Counted from the first letter of the stretch, positions 1-9,945 are shown. The stretch is DNA of 64,000 nt from Glutamicibacter uratoxydans (GCF_006539925.1 NZ_BJNY01000015.1:34376-98375); one strand, 5' to 3'. Made by a program: numbers and translations. Notes: generated by a model not told the origin, from the sequence alone.

Positions 1-1486
1 TGATAAAGGCGTTGCCACGCTGTGCATAGGAGGTGAATTGGTCCATGGAGGCGGCGGCCGGTGCCATGAGCACGGTATCCCCCGCGACCGCTAGTTCGGC
101 CGCCTTGCGCACAGCACGGGTCATGACCTGCGTTCCGCTCGGCGCGGTGCCGTCGTCCGCAATGCTCTGCGCGGTGATGTCGAAGACCGGGACCTCTGGC
201 GCCTTTTCGGCCAGTGCCGAGCGCAGCGACTGGATGTCGGTGCCGATCAGCAGCACGCTGCTCAGCCGCTGGGCATGCTTGGCGATCAGCTCGTGGTAGT
301 CCACGCCCTTGGACAGGCCTCCGGCAATCCAGATCACCTTGGTGAACGCAGCCAGCGAGGCATCGGCGGCATGCGGGTTGGTGGCCTTGGAGTCGTTGAT
401 CCACAGCACGTCGTTCTTGCGGGCCACCGCCTGGATGCGGTGCGCGCCGGCGTCGAAGCCGCTCAAGCCCTTGAGCACCGCCTCGGGGTCCACCCCGTAG
501 GCGCGGGTCAAGGCAGAGGCGGCAGCGGCGTTGGCGGCGGTGTGCCGCGGCACGATCTCGGAGATCTCATTCAGGGCGATCAGCTCCACCGCGCTATTGC
601 GGCGGTCGTCCAGGTAAGCGCGGTCAACCAGCAGGCCCTCGACCACGCCGACCATGGAGATCGACGGGGTGTTGGTAGTGAAGCCGATGGCGCGGCAGCC
701 TTCGATGACATCCGCATCTTCCACCATGGAGATGGTCACCGGCTCCTCGGCGTTGAAGATCGCGGCGACCTGGGTGCGCTCGTAGATCTTCGCCTTGGCT
801 GCCTTGTAGTTCTCAAATCCGTCATGCCAGTCCACGTGGTCTTCGGCAATGTTCAGCACCACGGAGGCTACCGGCGAAATGCTGTGCGTGTAGTGCAGCT
901 GGAAGCTGGAGAGCTCCACGGCGAAAACGTCGTACTCTACCGGGTCGCGCACTGCGTCGAGGATCGGGGTGCCAACATTGCCCACTGCGATGGCCTTCAG
1001 GCCCTGGGCCTGAAGGATCGCTTCGGTCATGCCCACGGTGGTGGTCTTGCCGTTGGTGCCGGTGATCACCAGCCACTTCGGCGCGGTGCGCCCGGCGCGG
1101 TTCTGCACGCGCCAAGCAAGTTCGATGTCGCTCCATACGGCGATCCCCGCCTCGGCCGCTTCGGCGATGACAGGGTGGCGCGGGTTCCAGCCCGGGGAGG
1201 CGATGACCAGCTCTGGGGCCTGTCCATCGATCTGCGGCAGGTGCGCCACATGCGCTGCACCGAGCAGCACCTCGTGGGCGCCGACGATCTTCAGGGTTTC
1301 GCCGCGCTGGCGGTTCAGCTCGTCGTCGCGGCCGTCGAGCACGGTAACCACGGCGCCGAGCTCGATCAGGGTGTCTGCGGCAGAGAAGCCGGACAGGCCC
1401 AGGCCCGCCACCAGAACGCGCAGGCCTGACCAGTTGGCATCCCAGCTGTTCAGCGCATCGAGTTTTTCATTGGCGTTTACGCTCAC
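1..1486 (-). CDS. murD: MurD, UDP-N-acetylmuramoyl-L-alanine:D-glutamate ligase (3' end outside window)
   Basis: Cytoplasmic ATP-dependent ligase that adds D-glutamate to UDP-MurNAc-L-Ala. Reading the minus strand from a GTG at 1486 gives VSVNANEKLDALNSW, then a Rossmann-like start (LVAGLGLSGFSAADTL), the Mur ligase P-loop GTNGKTTT, and the family segments AVELSSFQLH, NIAEDHVDWH and NDSKATNPHAA. About 495 codons are present and no stop is reached, so only the extreme C-terminus is missing. The GTG overlaps the mraY stop as GTGA, meaning translational coupling within the dcw operon. The Mur ligase call is certain. MurD rather than MurC/E/F follows from the motifs and from its position after mraY. 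Confidence 0.95.
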   Translation of the reverse strand, partial: MSVNANEKLDALNSWDANWSGLRVLVAGLGLSGFSAADTLIELGAVVTVLDGRDDELNRQRGETLKIVGAHEVLLGAAHVAHLPQIDGQAPELVIASPGWNPRHPVIAEAAEAGIAVWSDIELAWRVQNRAGRTAPKWLVITGTNGKTTTVGMTEAILQAQGLKAIAVGNVGTPILDAVRDPVEYDVFAVELSSFQLHYTHSISPVASVVLNIAEDHVDWHDGFENYKAAKAKIYERTQVAAIFNAEEPVTISMVEDADVIEGCRAIGFTTNTPSISMVGVVEGLLVDRAYLDDRRNSAVELIALNEISEIVPRHTAANAAAASALTRAYGVDPEAVLKGLSGFDAGAHRIQAVARKNDVLWINDSKATNPHAADASLAAFTKVIWIAGGLSKGVDYHELIAKHAQRLSSVLLIGTDIQSLRSALAEKAPEVPVFDITAQSIADDGTAPSGTQVMTRAVRKAAELAVAGDTVLMAPAAASMDQFTSYAQRGNAFI

Positions 1487-2586
1487 AGTGCAACGACCCA
1501 TTCAGAGTAGAAGATGCCAAGTCCTGCGGCGACGAAGAGTCCTGCAAGGATCCAGAATCGGATGACGACGTTTTCTTCGGACCATCCCGACAGCTCAAAG
1601 TGGTGCTGCAGCGGCGCCATCTTGAAGACGCGCTTGCCGCCGGAGAGCTTGAAGTAGCCCACCTGGATGATGACCGACAGGGAGATGATCACGAACAGGC
1701 CGGCGATGACCACCAGCAGCAGTTCGGTGCGCGAGAGGATCGCGAAGGCCGCCACGGCGCCGCCGATGGCCAGCGAACCGGTGTCGCCCATGAAGATCTT
1801 GGCTGGCTTGGCGTTGAACCAAAGGAAGCCGATCAGTGCGCCGGAAAGGATGGCGCCCAGCAGGGCCAAATCCTGCGGGTCGCGCACGCTGTAGCAGACG
1901 TCCAGGGCGTTGACGTTGCTGCAGGCCTGGTTCTGCTGCCAGATGCCCATCAGGGTGTAGGCGCCGAAGACCATGATCGAAGCGCCGGTGGCCAGGCCGT
2001 CCAGGCCGTCGGTGAGGTTCACGCCGTTGGTGGTTCCGGTGATGATGAAGTTCGCCCAGATCACGAACAGCACCAGGCCCAGCATCGGTCCGGCGAAGGC
2101 CAGATCAATGTTGGTGTCGCGCAAGAAGGAGATCGCGGTGGAAGCCGGGGTCAGGTCCAGGTCGTTCGGGAACTGCAGCGCCAGCACGGCAAAGCTGATG
2201 CCAAACAGGCCCTGCAGCACGATCTTCTGCCAGGGGCTCAGCCCCAAGGACCGCTTCTTGAAGATTTTGATGAAGTCGTCGAGGAAGCCGACCAGCCCCA
2301 TGCTGCCGAAGAGGAAGAGCACCAGCAGGCCGCTGGCGGTGATTCCGGAGCTGACCCTGCCCAGCAGGCCGAGGATCAGGTGGGTGGCGAAGTAGGAGAT
2401 GAAGACCGCAAGGACGAACACCACGCCGCCCATGGTGGGCGTGCCGGATTTCACCGCATGCGAGTCAGGTCCGTCGTCACGGACCACCTGCCCGTATTGC
2501 TTCTTGGTCAGGAGCTTGATGTACAGCGGCATGAATACCACTGTGAGCAGCAGCGATAGGCCTGCTCCGATAATGAGTCCGATCAT
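1483..2586 (-). CDS. mraY: MraY, phospho-N-acetylmuramoyl-pentapeptide transferase
   Basis: Integral membrane enzyme that transfers phospho-MurNAc-pentapeptide to undecaprenyl phosphate, making lipid I. The 367 residues are of normal family length and polytopic. Family hallmarks are GTPTMGGVVF near residue 50, the catalytic aspartate segment LVGFLDDFIKIFKKRSLGLS, the loop NGVNLTDGLDGLATG, and FMGDTGSLAIGG near the C-terminal third, followed by the PLQHHFELSGWSE motif. The ATG overlaps the murF stop by four bases (ATGA), and its own stop overlaps murD, so murF-mraY-murD are coupled. No anomaly seen. Confidence 0.97.
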   Translation of the reverse strand: MIGLIIGAGLSLLLTVVFMPLYIKLLTKKQYGQVVRDDGPDSHAVKSGTPTMGGVVFVLAVFISYFATHLILGLLGRVSSGITASGLLVLFLFGSMGLVGFLDDFIKIFKKRSLGLSPWQKIVLQGLFGISFAVLALQFPNDLDLTPASTAISFLRDTNIDLAFAGPMLGLVLFVIWANFIITGTTNGVNLTDGLDGLATGASIMVFGAYTLMGIWQQNQACSNVNALDVCYSVRDPQDLALLGAILSGALIGFLWFNAKPAKIFMGDTGSLAIGGAVAAFAILSRTELLLVVIAGLFVIISLSVIIQVGYFKLSGGKRVFKMAPLQHHFELSGWSEENVVIRFWILAGLFVAAGLGIFYSEWVVAL

Positions 2587-4043
2587 GCCCGGCTACCTTC
2601 CTGTCCGGAGGCCGCGATCTGGTCGCCCAGGTGTCGCAGTCCAGCACCGTTGGAAGACTTGAACAATACGATGTCTCCCGGTTCCAACTTTTCTTCCAGA
2701 AGCGCGCGCGCTTCCTGCGCATCTTCTACGTAGTAGGCCTCGTCGCCCCAGCTGCCTTCAAGCACGGCCGAGTTGTACGCCGCCTTGGCGCCGCGGCCGA
2801 CGACCACAAGCTTCTTGATGTTCATCCGCACCGCCATCCGGCCGAGCAGGTCATGCTGGTAGATGGACTCTTCGCCCAGTTCCAGCATTTCGCCCAGCAC
2901 CGCCCAGGTGCGGCGGGCCGGCGCATCGGCGCTGGGAAGGCCGAGCTCGGCCAGGGTGACCAGGGCCGCGCGCATTGATTCGGGGTTGGCGTTGTAGGCG
3001 TCGTTGATGATGCTCACGCCGTCGGCCCGTTCGATGCGCTCCATGCGCCAGCGGCTGCCGGCCGTGCGGCCGTCCAGGACGCGGGCGATCAGCTCCGGCG
3101 CTACGCCCAGCTCGTTGGCGGCGTTGGCGGCCGCAAGGATATTTGCCACGTGGTGGCGTCCGAGCAGCCCCGAGGTGATGCGCTGGCTGTAGCCGTTAGG
3201 GAATTCGAGGGTCAGCTCCGGCTGCCCGTTGGAGTTGACCAGCACGTCGCTGGCCCAGACCCCGGCGTTCTCCGGCTTGGCCGAGCCGCTGCCGAAGTAG
3301 CGCACCGCCGCGCCCGCGGCCCGCTGCGCCATACGTGCCACGCGCGGATCTTCGGCGTTGAGCACTGCGACGCCGTCGGCGCCCAGGGCCTCGACCAGTT
3401 CGCCCTTGGCTTTTTCAATGTTGTCCACTCCCCCGAATTCGCCGGCGTGGGCGGTGCCCACGCACAGCACGACGCCAATTTTCGGGTGCACCATGTCGGT
3501 GAGGTAGGTCAGGTGCCCCAGCCCGGTGGCGCCCATCTCGATGACGAGGTATTTGGTGTCATCGGTGGCGTTGAACACGGTCAGCGGCACGCCGACCTCT
3601 CCGTTGTAGGAGCCTATCGGGGACACCGTCGGGGCGACCTCGGAGAGGATCGCGGCCAACAGGTCCTTAGTGGTGGTTTTTCCGGCGGAGCCGGTGATGC
3701 CGATGACCTCGGCATTGTTCTTGGCTTTGAGGTAGTTCACGATGTGGGCGGCGATGCGGCCCATGGCTTCGACCGCGTCGTCGACGATGACCGCAGGGTG
3801 TTCCTGGCGGTGTTCGTCGTAGGTCACGCGTTCAGCCAGCGCGAGCACGGCACCGGCGGCCAGGGCCGAATCGATGAAAGCGTGGCCGTCGGAGAATTCA
3901 CCCGGCTTGGCAACAAAAAGCGAGCCTTGTACTACTTCGCGGGAGTCAGTGGTTGCCGAAGAAACCACCGTGTCAGGCGCAACGCTGGCGGTTGCATGCC
4001 CTCCGGTGATCTTCAGCAGATCGGTCAGAGACAGTTCAATCAT
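2583..4043 (-). CDS. murF: MurF, UDP-MurNAc-tripeptide:D-Ala-D-Ala ligase
   Basis: Adds D-alanyl-D-alanine to the UDP-MurNAc tripeptide in the cytoplasm. The 486 residues show the three-domain Mur ligase layout: an N-terminal substrate domain, an ATPase domain with P-loop GSAGKTTTKDLLA near residue 120, and a C-terminal domain starting after NDAYNANPESMRAAL, a MurF hallmark. It lies 50 bp downstream of murE and overlaps mraY by four bases. The glycine/serine variant of the P-loop (GSAGKT rather than GTNGKT) is usual for MurF. Nothing unusual seen. Confidence 0.96.
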   Translation of the reverse strand: MIELSLTDLLKITGGHATASVAPDTVVSSATTDSREVVQGSLFVAKPGEFSDGHAFIDSALAAGAVLALAERVTYDEHRQEHPAVIVDDAVEAMGRIAAHIVNYLKAKNNAEVIGITGSAGKTTTKDLLAAILSEVAPTVSPIGSYNGEVGVPLTVFNATDDTKYLVIEMGATGLGHLTYLTDMVHPKIGVVLCVGTAHAGEFGGVDNIEKAKGELVEALGADGVAVLNAEDPRVARMAQRAAGAAVRYFGSGSAKPENAGVWASDVLVNSNGQPELTLEFPNGYSQRITSGLLGRHHVANILAAANAANELGVAPELIARVLDGRTAGSRWRMERIERADGVSIINDAYNANPESMRAALVTLAELGLPSADAPARRTWAVLGEMLELGEESIYQHDLLGRMAVRMNIKKLVVVGRGAKAAYNSAVLEGSWGDEAYYVEDAQEARALLEEKLEPGDIVLFKSSNGAGLRHLGDQIAASGQEGSRA

Positions 4044-4093
4044 GGCATTAAGGACTTTACACTTGGGCGAGGATAAACGTGGACTTGGACGTA

Positions 4094-5686
4094 CTAGTGG
4101 ATGGTCACAAAACCATGAAGATTCAGCGCATTTGCCAGCTCCACCCGGTCATCGAGTTCCACGTCGATTCCTGCGACATCTTGGCTGACTTCGTGTCCGC
4201 GGCCTGCAACGAGGATCGCGTCGTTTTCCGCCGCCAAACTCACAGCAAACTCTACGGCTTTGGCCCGTGGCGCGAGGTTGAAAAGCTGCACCTTCGGACG
4301 TTCTGAGTCGATCACCTGCTGGGCTCCGGCGGCCACCTGGGCGCGGATCGGAGCAGGGTCTTCGCTGTGCGGGTCATCGTCGGTGACAATCACGATGTCT
4401 GCGTGGCGCGCCGCCACCGCGCCCATGTCCGGACGCTTGGTCTTGTCCCGGTCTCCGGTGGCGCCGAAGACGATGATGCGCCGGCCGTCTGAGCCCGGGC
4501 GCATTGAATCCAAGGCCTTGGCAATGGCGTCGGAGTTGTGAGCGAAGTCCACCACCGCTACCGGGGCGTGGCCGACGACCTGCATGCGGCCGGGCACCGC
4601 CACCGAGAGCGGGTCATTGGCGTCCAGTGCTGCCTGCAGCGCGTCCAGCTCGACGCCGCTGGCAAGGACCATCAACACCGCCAGCGCCGCATTGGCCACG
4701 TTGAACATGCCAGGCAGCGCAGTGCGTGCGCTGATGCTGCGCCCGTCGCGGTGCAGCAGGGTGAAGCTGTGGCCCAGGGCGAAGTGTTCCAGCTCGATGA
4801 CCCGCCAGTCGGCCTTGTCATTGGCTTCGTCCAGGCTCAGTGATTCGGTGGGCACCAGCGCGCGCTGGGCCAGCTGCACCCCGTAGTCGTCGTCGACCAG
4901 CACCACTGCGCGCTGGCTGTGGGCCGGGGTGAAAAGCTGCGCCTTGGTCTCGAAGTACTCCTGCATGCTGCCGTGCAGATCCAGATGGTCCTGGGTGAGG
5001 TTGGTGTAGCCTGCCACCGCAAAGCGCAGCGCGTCCACGCGCCCGTAGCTGAGCGAATGGCTGGAGACCTCCATGGCCACCGACTGCACCTGCTGTTCGG
5101 CCATGCGGGCCAGCACACCGTGCAGCTGGGTGGACTCGGGGGTGGTGAGCACGCTGGGAATGATCTGCCCGCGGGCGGACATCTCAATGGTCCCCACCAG
5201 TCCGGTCTCCACGCCCAGGGCATCGAGGATGGATCGGATCATGAAGGTGGTGGTGGTCTTGCCGTTGGTGCCGGTCACGCCCAACAGCTGCGGGCTGCGC
5301 TCGGCGGTGCCGTAGACCCGCTGCGCAGCGGCCGCGGCGATCTTGCGAACATTGTCCACACTGGCCACCGGCAGTCCAAAGCCTTCGCCCAGGTGGCCGA
5401 GCCCGGCCTGGTCGGTAATCACTGCGGTGGCCCCGTTGGCCGCCGCGGTGGCGGCGAACTCGGCCCCGTGGCGCTTGGCGCCGGAGATGGCGAGGAATAC
5501 GTCGCCGGGCTGGACTACCTGCGGGTTTAGGGCGACGCCCAGAATCCTGGGATTGTCCGTTGCTCCCGCCGCGGTCCGCTGACCGCCGATGGCTGCGCAG
5601 AGATCGTCGAAAAAGATGGTGGAGACGTCCTGTGGACGCAGATGCCGTTCCAGCTCGCGGGGCGTGCCGGGTTCCTGGACTACCAA
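4094..5686 (-). CDS. murE: MurE, UDP-MurNAc-L-Ala-D-Glu ligase, probably L-lysine-adding
   Basis: Adds the third amino acid of the peptidoglycan stem peptide. The 530 residues contain the P-loop GTNGKTTT (139-146), LTTPESTQLH (about 180), the carbamylated-lysine region HGSMQEYFETKAQLF, and the ligase segment DFAHNSDAI. The pocket motif that is DNPR in meso-DAP enzymes reads DDPH at 437-440. The arginine that binds the distal DAP carboxylate is therefore missing, which fits L-Lys specificity and the A-type lysine walls of Micrococcaceae. The start is a TTG at 5686 that overlaps the ftsI stop (TTGGTAG). No better ATG lies nearby, so the exact start is the weakest part of this call. Confidence 0.93.
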   Translation of the reverse strand: MVVQEPGTPRELERHLRPQDVSTIFFDDLCAAIGGQRTAAGATDNPRILGVALNPQVVQPGDVFLAISGAKRHGAEFAATAAANGATAVITDQAGLGHLGEGFGLPVASVDNVRKIAAAAAQRVYGTAERSPQLLGVTGTNGKTTTTFMIRSILDALGVETGLVGTIEMSARGQIIPSVLTTPESTQLHGVLARMAEQQVQSVAMEVSSHSLSYGRVDALRFAVAGYTNLTQDHLDLHGSMQEYFETKAQLFTPAHSQRAVVLVDDDYGVQLAQRALVPTESLSLDEANDKADWRVIELEHFALGHSFTLLHRDGRSISARTALPGMFNVANAALAVLMVLASGVELDALQAALDANDPLSVAVPGRMQVVGHAPVAVVDFAHNSDAIAKALDSMRPGSDGRRIIVFGATGDRDKTKRPDMGAVAARHADIVIVTDDDPHSEDPAPIRAQVAAGAQQVIDSERPKVQLFNLAPRAKAVEFAVSLAAENDAILVAGRGHEVSQDVAGIDVELDDRVELANALNLHGFVTIH

Positions 5687-7497
5687 GGTTTCTTCTGTTC
5701 CTTACCTATAAAGGCGTCGTACGCCTCAGATTCGGTCGTGCTCGGTGGCACATTGTATGTATGCAGGGTGTGGCTCATGACCTCGGTGAAGGTGTCGGCC
5801 ACCGAGAACTGCTTCCAGTCGCCCTTCGGGCGGTACATCGTGGCGACCACTACGTACTGTGGATCATCCAGCGGTGCGACGCCGGCGAAGGAATAGGTGT
5901 AGCCGTCGTAGCCGCCGTTGGGTCCAGCCGCCTGGCCGGTACCGGTCTTACCGCCGACGCGGTAGCCCGGTATCTTCATTTTAGTACCGGTGCCGTGTTC
6001 GACGACGCCCTCCATGAGCTTGAGCATCTCGGCGGCGGTGGATTCCTTCACCACGCGCTCCTCTTTGGGATTCGCCGGGTCGGAAATCGAGCCGTCCTCA
6101 TTCTTGTACCCCGAGATGAGGCTTGGCTGGATGCGCACGCCGCCATTGGCCAGGGTCTGGAAGATCGCCGCGGTATGCAGCGCCGACTGCGAATAGCCCT
6201 GTCCGAACTGGGTGGTGTACTGCTGGCGGCGGTCCCAGTTCTCCGGCGAGGCCAGCTGGCCGGCGGTGGCGCCGTTCAGGCCCACATCGATGGGCGAGCC
6301 CAGGCCGAAGGCGCGCATGTAGTCATAGCGGGTCTTGCTGCTGATCTTGTTGCCCACCATCACGGTGCCGGTGTTGTAGGAGCGGGCGAAGATGCCGGCG
6401 GCGGTCATGTCATAGGTGGCGTGTTCCAAGGAGTCGTGAATAGTTTCCTTGGTGAAGGTCTTGGCGTTGGGCACGGTGAACGCATCGGTGGGCTTGACCG
6501 CCCCGGCGTCGATGGCCGCCGCAAAAGTCGCGGCCTTGCCTGTGGAACCAGGCTCGAAAGCGCGGGTTACGGACACCGAACGGCGGAATTCAGGATCGGT
6601 GGCGCCGGGATTGTTCGGATCCAGCTCTGCGGAGTCGCCGATGGCCAGCAGCTTGCCGGTCTTGACCTCTTCCACAATGACGGTGACCCAGTCGGCGTTG
6701 AACTGCTTGCGCTTGGCTTCCGCGGCGCGCTGCGCCTCGTACTGGATGTCCGAGTCGAGGGTCAGCATGATGTCCTGCCCGTTCACAGCTGGAGTTTCAT
6801 CCAGGTCGGTGGTCGGGATGCGCACGCCGTCGGCGCTGACTTCGTAGCTTCGCTTGCCCGGGGTGCCGGCCAGGTGCTTTTCCTGGCTCAGTTCCAGGCC
6901 TTCGGCGCCGACGACGCCGGTCTGATCTTCGGAGTTTCGGACGAAGCCCAGCAGCGGGCCTGCAATGACGCCCTGCGGGTACTGGCGCTCGCTGCGCAGC
7001 TGGGAGGACAGGCGCGGGATGCCGATTTCCATGGCCTCGTTGCGCACCTCGGGGGTGACGCTCTTGGCGATGACAACATAGCCCTTTGGCTTGGCGCCGT
7101 TCTGCGGGCGGATGGCTTTGGTCAGCTCATCGACGTCCTGGTCCAGCACCTCGGACAGTTCCTTGATCGCCTGTTCCCAGGAAATCTGTTCGCGCACATT
7201 GGAGCCGTCGCGCTTCTTGCGGCGGATCTGCTCCGTCTGCTTGCGCTGGTCCAAAACCAGGTCGTAACGGTCCACCGAAACCGCCAGCGTGGTCCCGTTC
7301 TTGTCGAGGATCGAGCCGCGGTTCGGCTGAATGACTTCGGTTCGGCTGCGGTTCTGCTGCGCGGTGTCGGCAACTGCGCTCATGTTAATCCCCTGCACCC
7401 AGAACAGGCGCAGAGCAATCACCACCAGCAGCGTGAGCGACAACAGCAGGACGAAGCGCATGCGCTTCTTCGCGGTATTGATAATCGACGAACTCAC
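5680..7497 (-). CDS. ftsI: FtsI/PbpB, septal class B penicillin-binding protein
   Basis: Division-specific transpeptidase that cross-links septal peptidoglycan together with FtsW. The 605 residues begin with a short cytoplasmic segment and one membrane helix (about 12-34), then a PBP dimerisation domain, then the transpeptidase domain. The active-site motifs are all present: STGK (S318-K321), SYN (373-375) and KTGT (517-520). There is no PASTA domain at the C-terminus, which is normal for this class. It is followed by murE with a 7-bp overlap and preceded by ftsL (75-bp gap), the standard actinobacterial dcw order. Confidence 0.95.
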   Translation of the reverse strand: MSSSIINTAKKRMRFVLLLSLTLLVVIALRLFWVQGINMSAVADTAQQNRSRTEVIQPNRGSILDKNGTTLAVSVDRYDLVLDQRKQTEQIRRKKRDGSNVREQISWEQAIKELSEVLDQDVDELTKAIRPQNGAKPKGYVVIAKSVTPEVRNEAMEIGIPRLSSQLRSERQYPQGVIAGPLLGFVRNSEDQTGVVGAEGLELSQEKHLAGTPGKRSYEVSADGVRIPTTDLDETPAVNGQDIMLTLDSDIQYEAQRAAEAKRKQFNADWVTVIVEEVKTGKLLAIGDSAELDPNNPGATDPEFRRSVSVTRAFEPGSTGKAATFAAAIDAGAVKPTDAFTVPNAKTFTKETIHDSLEHATYDMTAAGIFARSYNTGTVMVGNKISSKTRYDYMRAFGLGSPIDVGLNGATAGQLASPENWDRRQQYTTQFGQGYSQSALHTAAIFQTLANGGVRIQPSLISGYKNEDGSISDPANPKEERVVKESTAAEMLKLMEGVVEHGTGTKMKIPGYRVGGKTGTGQAAGPNGGYDGYTYSFAGVAPLDDPQYVVVATMYRPKGDWKQFSVADTFTEVMSHTLHTYNVPPSTTESEAYDAFIGKEQKKPW

Positions 7498-7572
7498 GCA
7501 GAACCTAACTTTCCGTCAACCTGAATTTCTAGCGGTGGTGAACCGTTCGTGACCAAGCTTAGAAAGACAAGC

Positions 7573-8334
7573 CTAGTTCGTTGGGGATTTCATGTTTGGC
7601 GCTGGAATCGTGCCCCCGTTGAGTTCCGCATTGGTGAATTCTGGGCGTCCGTCCTCGTTCACCTTGCGATCCACAGTGGCCGGCGCCTTTGCGGCATCGG
7701 AATCCGTGGTCTTCGCCTCTGCCTTTTTGCCCACTGACGTCTGCGGAGTCTGTGACTTGGCTTCCTGCTTTTCAGGCTTGGCCTTGGCCTTGGCGCCGTT
7801 GATCGGCTCGCCCGGCAGCGGAAGCGTCTCATACTTCTGCTTGGCTTCTTCGCCCTTGACCGCGTCCTCTGCCTGCTGGGTGATCTTCCCCTCAGTGAGG
7901 TCGATCATGCCCGGTGCGCTCGGTGCAACCAGTCCAAGATCCTTGGCCTTCTTGGCCAGCGCCTGGGGCGCGGAGAGCGACTGGGCTTCCTTGAGCAGTG
8001 CCTGGTTTTCCTGCGACAGCGCACGTTCTTGGTTGCGCAGCGAAACGATGTCGTACTGGCGCTGGGCTACCGAGGTATTCATCAGCACCAAGGTGACAAT
8101 CAGGCCGACGAAGAGCATCACCATGACCACGGAGGTCACTACCACCGAACGCTTGTTGCCCTGGGTGATCCGCGGCACCAGGGAGAGGGTGACGCGATGC
8201 GGCGAGTCGACGACCGGCAGGTCGCTAGCTGGAACGGGCTCTGGGCGCACCGCACGGGCAACATTGCCGTCAACCATGGCTTGTGCGGTGACGGCGGCAT
8301 TCTTCTGCACGCGGCGCTGGGCTCGTTGGCTCAT
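7573..8334 (-). CDS. ftsL: FtsL-like septum formation initiator with long basic/Ala-rich tail
   Basis: Bitopic division protein, by position and architecture the FtsL partner of FtsQ and FtsB. The start chosen is the ATG at 8334 (MSQRAQRR), one base after the rsmH stop. The purine-rich AAGAGGAG inside the last rsmH codons serves as ribosome-binding site. The 253 residues have a cytoplasmic N-terminus of about 75 residues, one membrane helix (SVVVTSVVMVMLFVGLIVTLVLM), then a coiled-coil segment with a VSLRNQERALSQENQAL pattern. A Lys/Ala/Glu-rich C-terminal tail of roughly 90 residues is low-complexity and longer than in classical FtsL. FtsL family membership rests on context as much as on sequence. 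Confidence 0.82.
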   Translation of the reverse strand: MSQRAQRRVQKNAAVTAQAMVDGNVARAVRPEPVPASDLPVVDSPHRVTLSLVPRITQGNKRSVVVTSVVMVMLFVGLIVTLVLMNTSVAQRQYDIVSLRNQERALSQENQALLKEAQSLSAPQALAKKAKDLGLVAPSAPGMIDLTEGKITQQAEDAVKGEEAKQKYETLPLPGEPINGAKAKAKPEKQEAKSQTPQTSVGKKAEAKTTDSDAAKAPATVDRKVNEDGRPEFTNAELNGGTIPAPNMKSPTN

Positions 8335-8335
8335 G

Positions 8336-9328
8336 CTAGCTCCTCTTAAGAACTCGTTCCACGGCCCGAAGTCGGGCCGAGGCTGCACGGGAATTTTCTG
8401 CTATTTCAGCTTCGCTGGGCTTTTCGGTGCCCTTGGTCAGCACCCTGAATTCCGCTTTGTGCTCTTCGAGCTCTACTGGGAATCCTGGAGGGGCCGAGGA
8501 TGTTGATCCTTGGACGAAGTGGCGTTTGGTGATCTTGTCTTCCAAGGAGTGATAGCTCATGACCACCACTCGGCCGCCGACGTTCAAGGACTGCATTGCC
8601 GCCGGAATCGCACGTTCCAACACGTCCAATTCTTCGTTGACTGCGATGCGCAAGGCCTGGAAGGTCCGCTTGGCGGGGTGTCCGTGGTTTCGGGCCGCCG
8701 CTGCCGGAACCACCGAACGGATCACATCCACCAGCTGCGCGGTGGTGGTTATTCGTTCTTTGGCACGGGCCTCGACGATCGCAGTTGAAATGCGTCCGGC
8801 GAACTTTTCCTCGCCCCATTGGCGAATGATCCGCAGCAGCTCGTCGCGTTCCAGGTCATTGACGAGATCCTCTGCTGTCGGTCCAACTGAGGTGTCCATG
8901 CGCATATCCAGCGGCGCGTCGTAGGAATAGGCGAAGCCGCGTTCACGCTCGTCAAGCTGCAGGGATGAGACACCTAGGTCGAAGAGCACGCCGTCGACAC
9001 CCGGATATCCGAGGTCTTTGACGACGTCGGCAATTTCGTCGTAGACGGCGTGGACCAAATCCATGCGGTCCTGGAATGGCGCCAGCCGCGCACCGGCCAG
9101 TGCGTGGGCCTGCTCGTCACGGTCTAGGCCGATCAAGTGAAGATTATCGAAGCGCTGGAGGACGGCCTCCGAGTGGCCGCCCATTCCCAGGGTGCAGTCG
9201 ACGACAACAGCTTCGCGTCCTTCTGCATTGGCCCGCTCAACTCCTGGTGCAAGCAGATTGACGCAACGGTCCAGAAGTACTGGAACATGTCGTTCGGATG
9301 CTGGTCGCTGGGAATCCTGATTCGGCAC
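8336..9328 (-). CDS. rsmH: RsmH, 16S rRNA (cytosine-1402-N4)-methyltransferase
   Basis: SAM-dependent methyltransferase modifying C1402 in the ribosomal P-site. The 330 residues include [14 protein letters not shown] at the N-terminus, the SAM-binding stretch [26 protein letters not shown], the segment [24 protein letters not shown], and near the C-terminus [18 protein letters not shown]. All are family hallmarks. The start is a GTG at 9328. It sits 171 bp after mraZ and abuts ftsL, the standard dcw order. Confidence 0.96.
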   Translation of the reverse strand: MPNQDSQRPASERHVPVLLDRCVNLLAPGVERANAEGREAVVVDCTLGMGGHSEAVLQRFDNLHLIGLDRDEQAHALAGARLAPFQDRMDLVHAVYDEIADVVKDLGYPGVDGVLFDLGVSSLQLDERERGFAYSYDAPLDMRMDTSVGPTAEDLVNDLERDELLRIIRQWGEEKFAGRISTAIVEARAKERITTTAQLVDVIRSVVPAAAARNHGHPAKRTFQALRIAVNEELDVLERAIPAAMQSLNVGGRVVVMSYHSLEDKITKRHFVQGSTSSAPPGFPVELEEHKAEFRVLTKGTEKPSEAEIAENSRAASARLRAVERVLKRS

Positions 9329-9499
9329 TGCGCCCCCTTTTCGCGTTCAAATCTGTTGCTGAGATCAGATCCCCCTCCAACCCTTTGGCGGTGAACTGTT
9401 CTGGCTCCGGGGAAGTGAAGCCAGAACATTTCCCCCTCAAGGTGGCTGGAGATCTCATCCCAGCATCGGCTACGTGGTTGATGTCCGGCGGTCGAACAA

Positions 9500-9913
9500 T
9501 CAATCCTCGTCAGTGTCGGAAAATGCTTCTTCCTGTTCCTGCAAGTACTGCTGCCAGGCTGCTGTATCCCAGATTTCGATACGGTTGCCCGCTCCGATAA
9601 CTGTGACTTCACGATCCAGTCCCCCATAGGTTCGGAGAATCTGAGGAATCGTGACACGGCCTTGCTTATCTGGAACCTCGTCTGAAGCACCAGACAAGAA
9701 CACACGCGCATAGTCTCTGGCTTTTCGAGAAGTTAAAGATGCTTGAGCCAATTGCTCGTGTTGCTTCTCGAATTCTCGTTGGCTGAAAACGTAGATGCAG
9801 CGCTCCTGTCCACGTGTGAGCACAAGTCCATAGGACAACTCGTCACGGTACTTAGCAGGCAGAATGAGGCGGCCCTTTTCATCCAAGCGTGGTGTGTAAG
9901 TTCCAAGGAACAT
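9500..9913 (-). CDS. mraZ: MraZ, transcriptional regulator of the dcw cluster
   Basis: Nucleoid-associated AbrB-fold DNA-binding protein that represses its own operon in studied bacteria. The start chosen is the ATG at 9913 ([16 protein letters not shown]), preceded by AAAGGCGG. A GTG six bases upstream is possible but would add residues not seen in the family. The 137 residues carry two copies of the MraZ half-domain, [16 protein letters not shown] and [18 protein letters not shown], each with the conserved DxxGR motif. It is the first gene of the dcw operon and is preceded by a repeat array that fits its own operator. Confidence 0.95.
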   Translation of the reverse strand: MFLGTYTPRLDEKGRLILPAKYRDELSYGLVLTRGQERCIYVFSQREFEKQHEQLAQASLTSRKARDYARVFLSGASDEVPDKQGRVTIPQILRTYGGLDREVTVIGAGNRIEIWDTAAWQQYLQEQEEAFSDTDED

Positions 9914-9945
9914 GCACACCGCCTTTCACGAAATGTGGTCGGAAT

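Noticed and set aside
275..1429. Long plus-strand open frame opposite murD, and similar long frames opposite mraY, murF, secA and gdh
   Set aside because: These are antisense frames produced by high third-position GC; their translations are low-complexity and have no family motifs, while the minus-strand genes are unambiguous.
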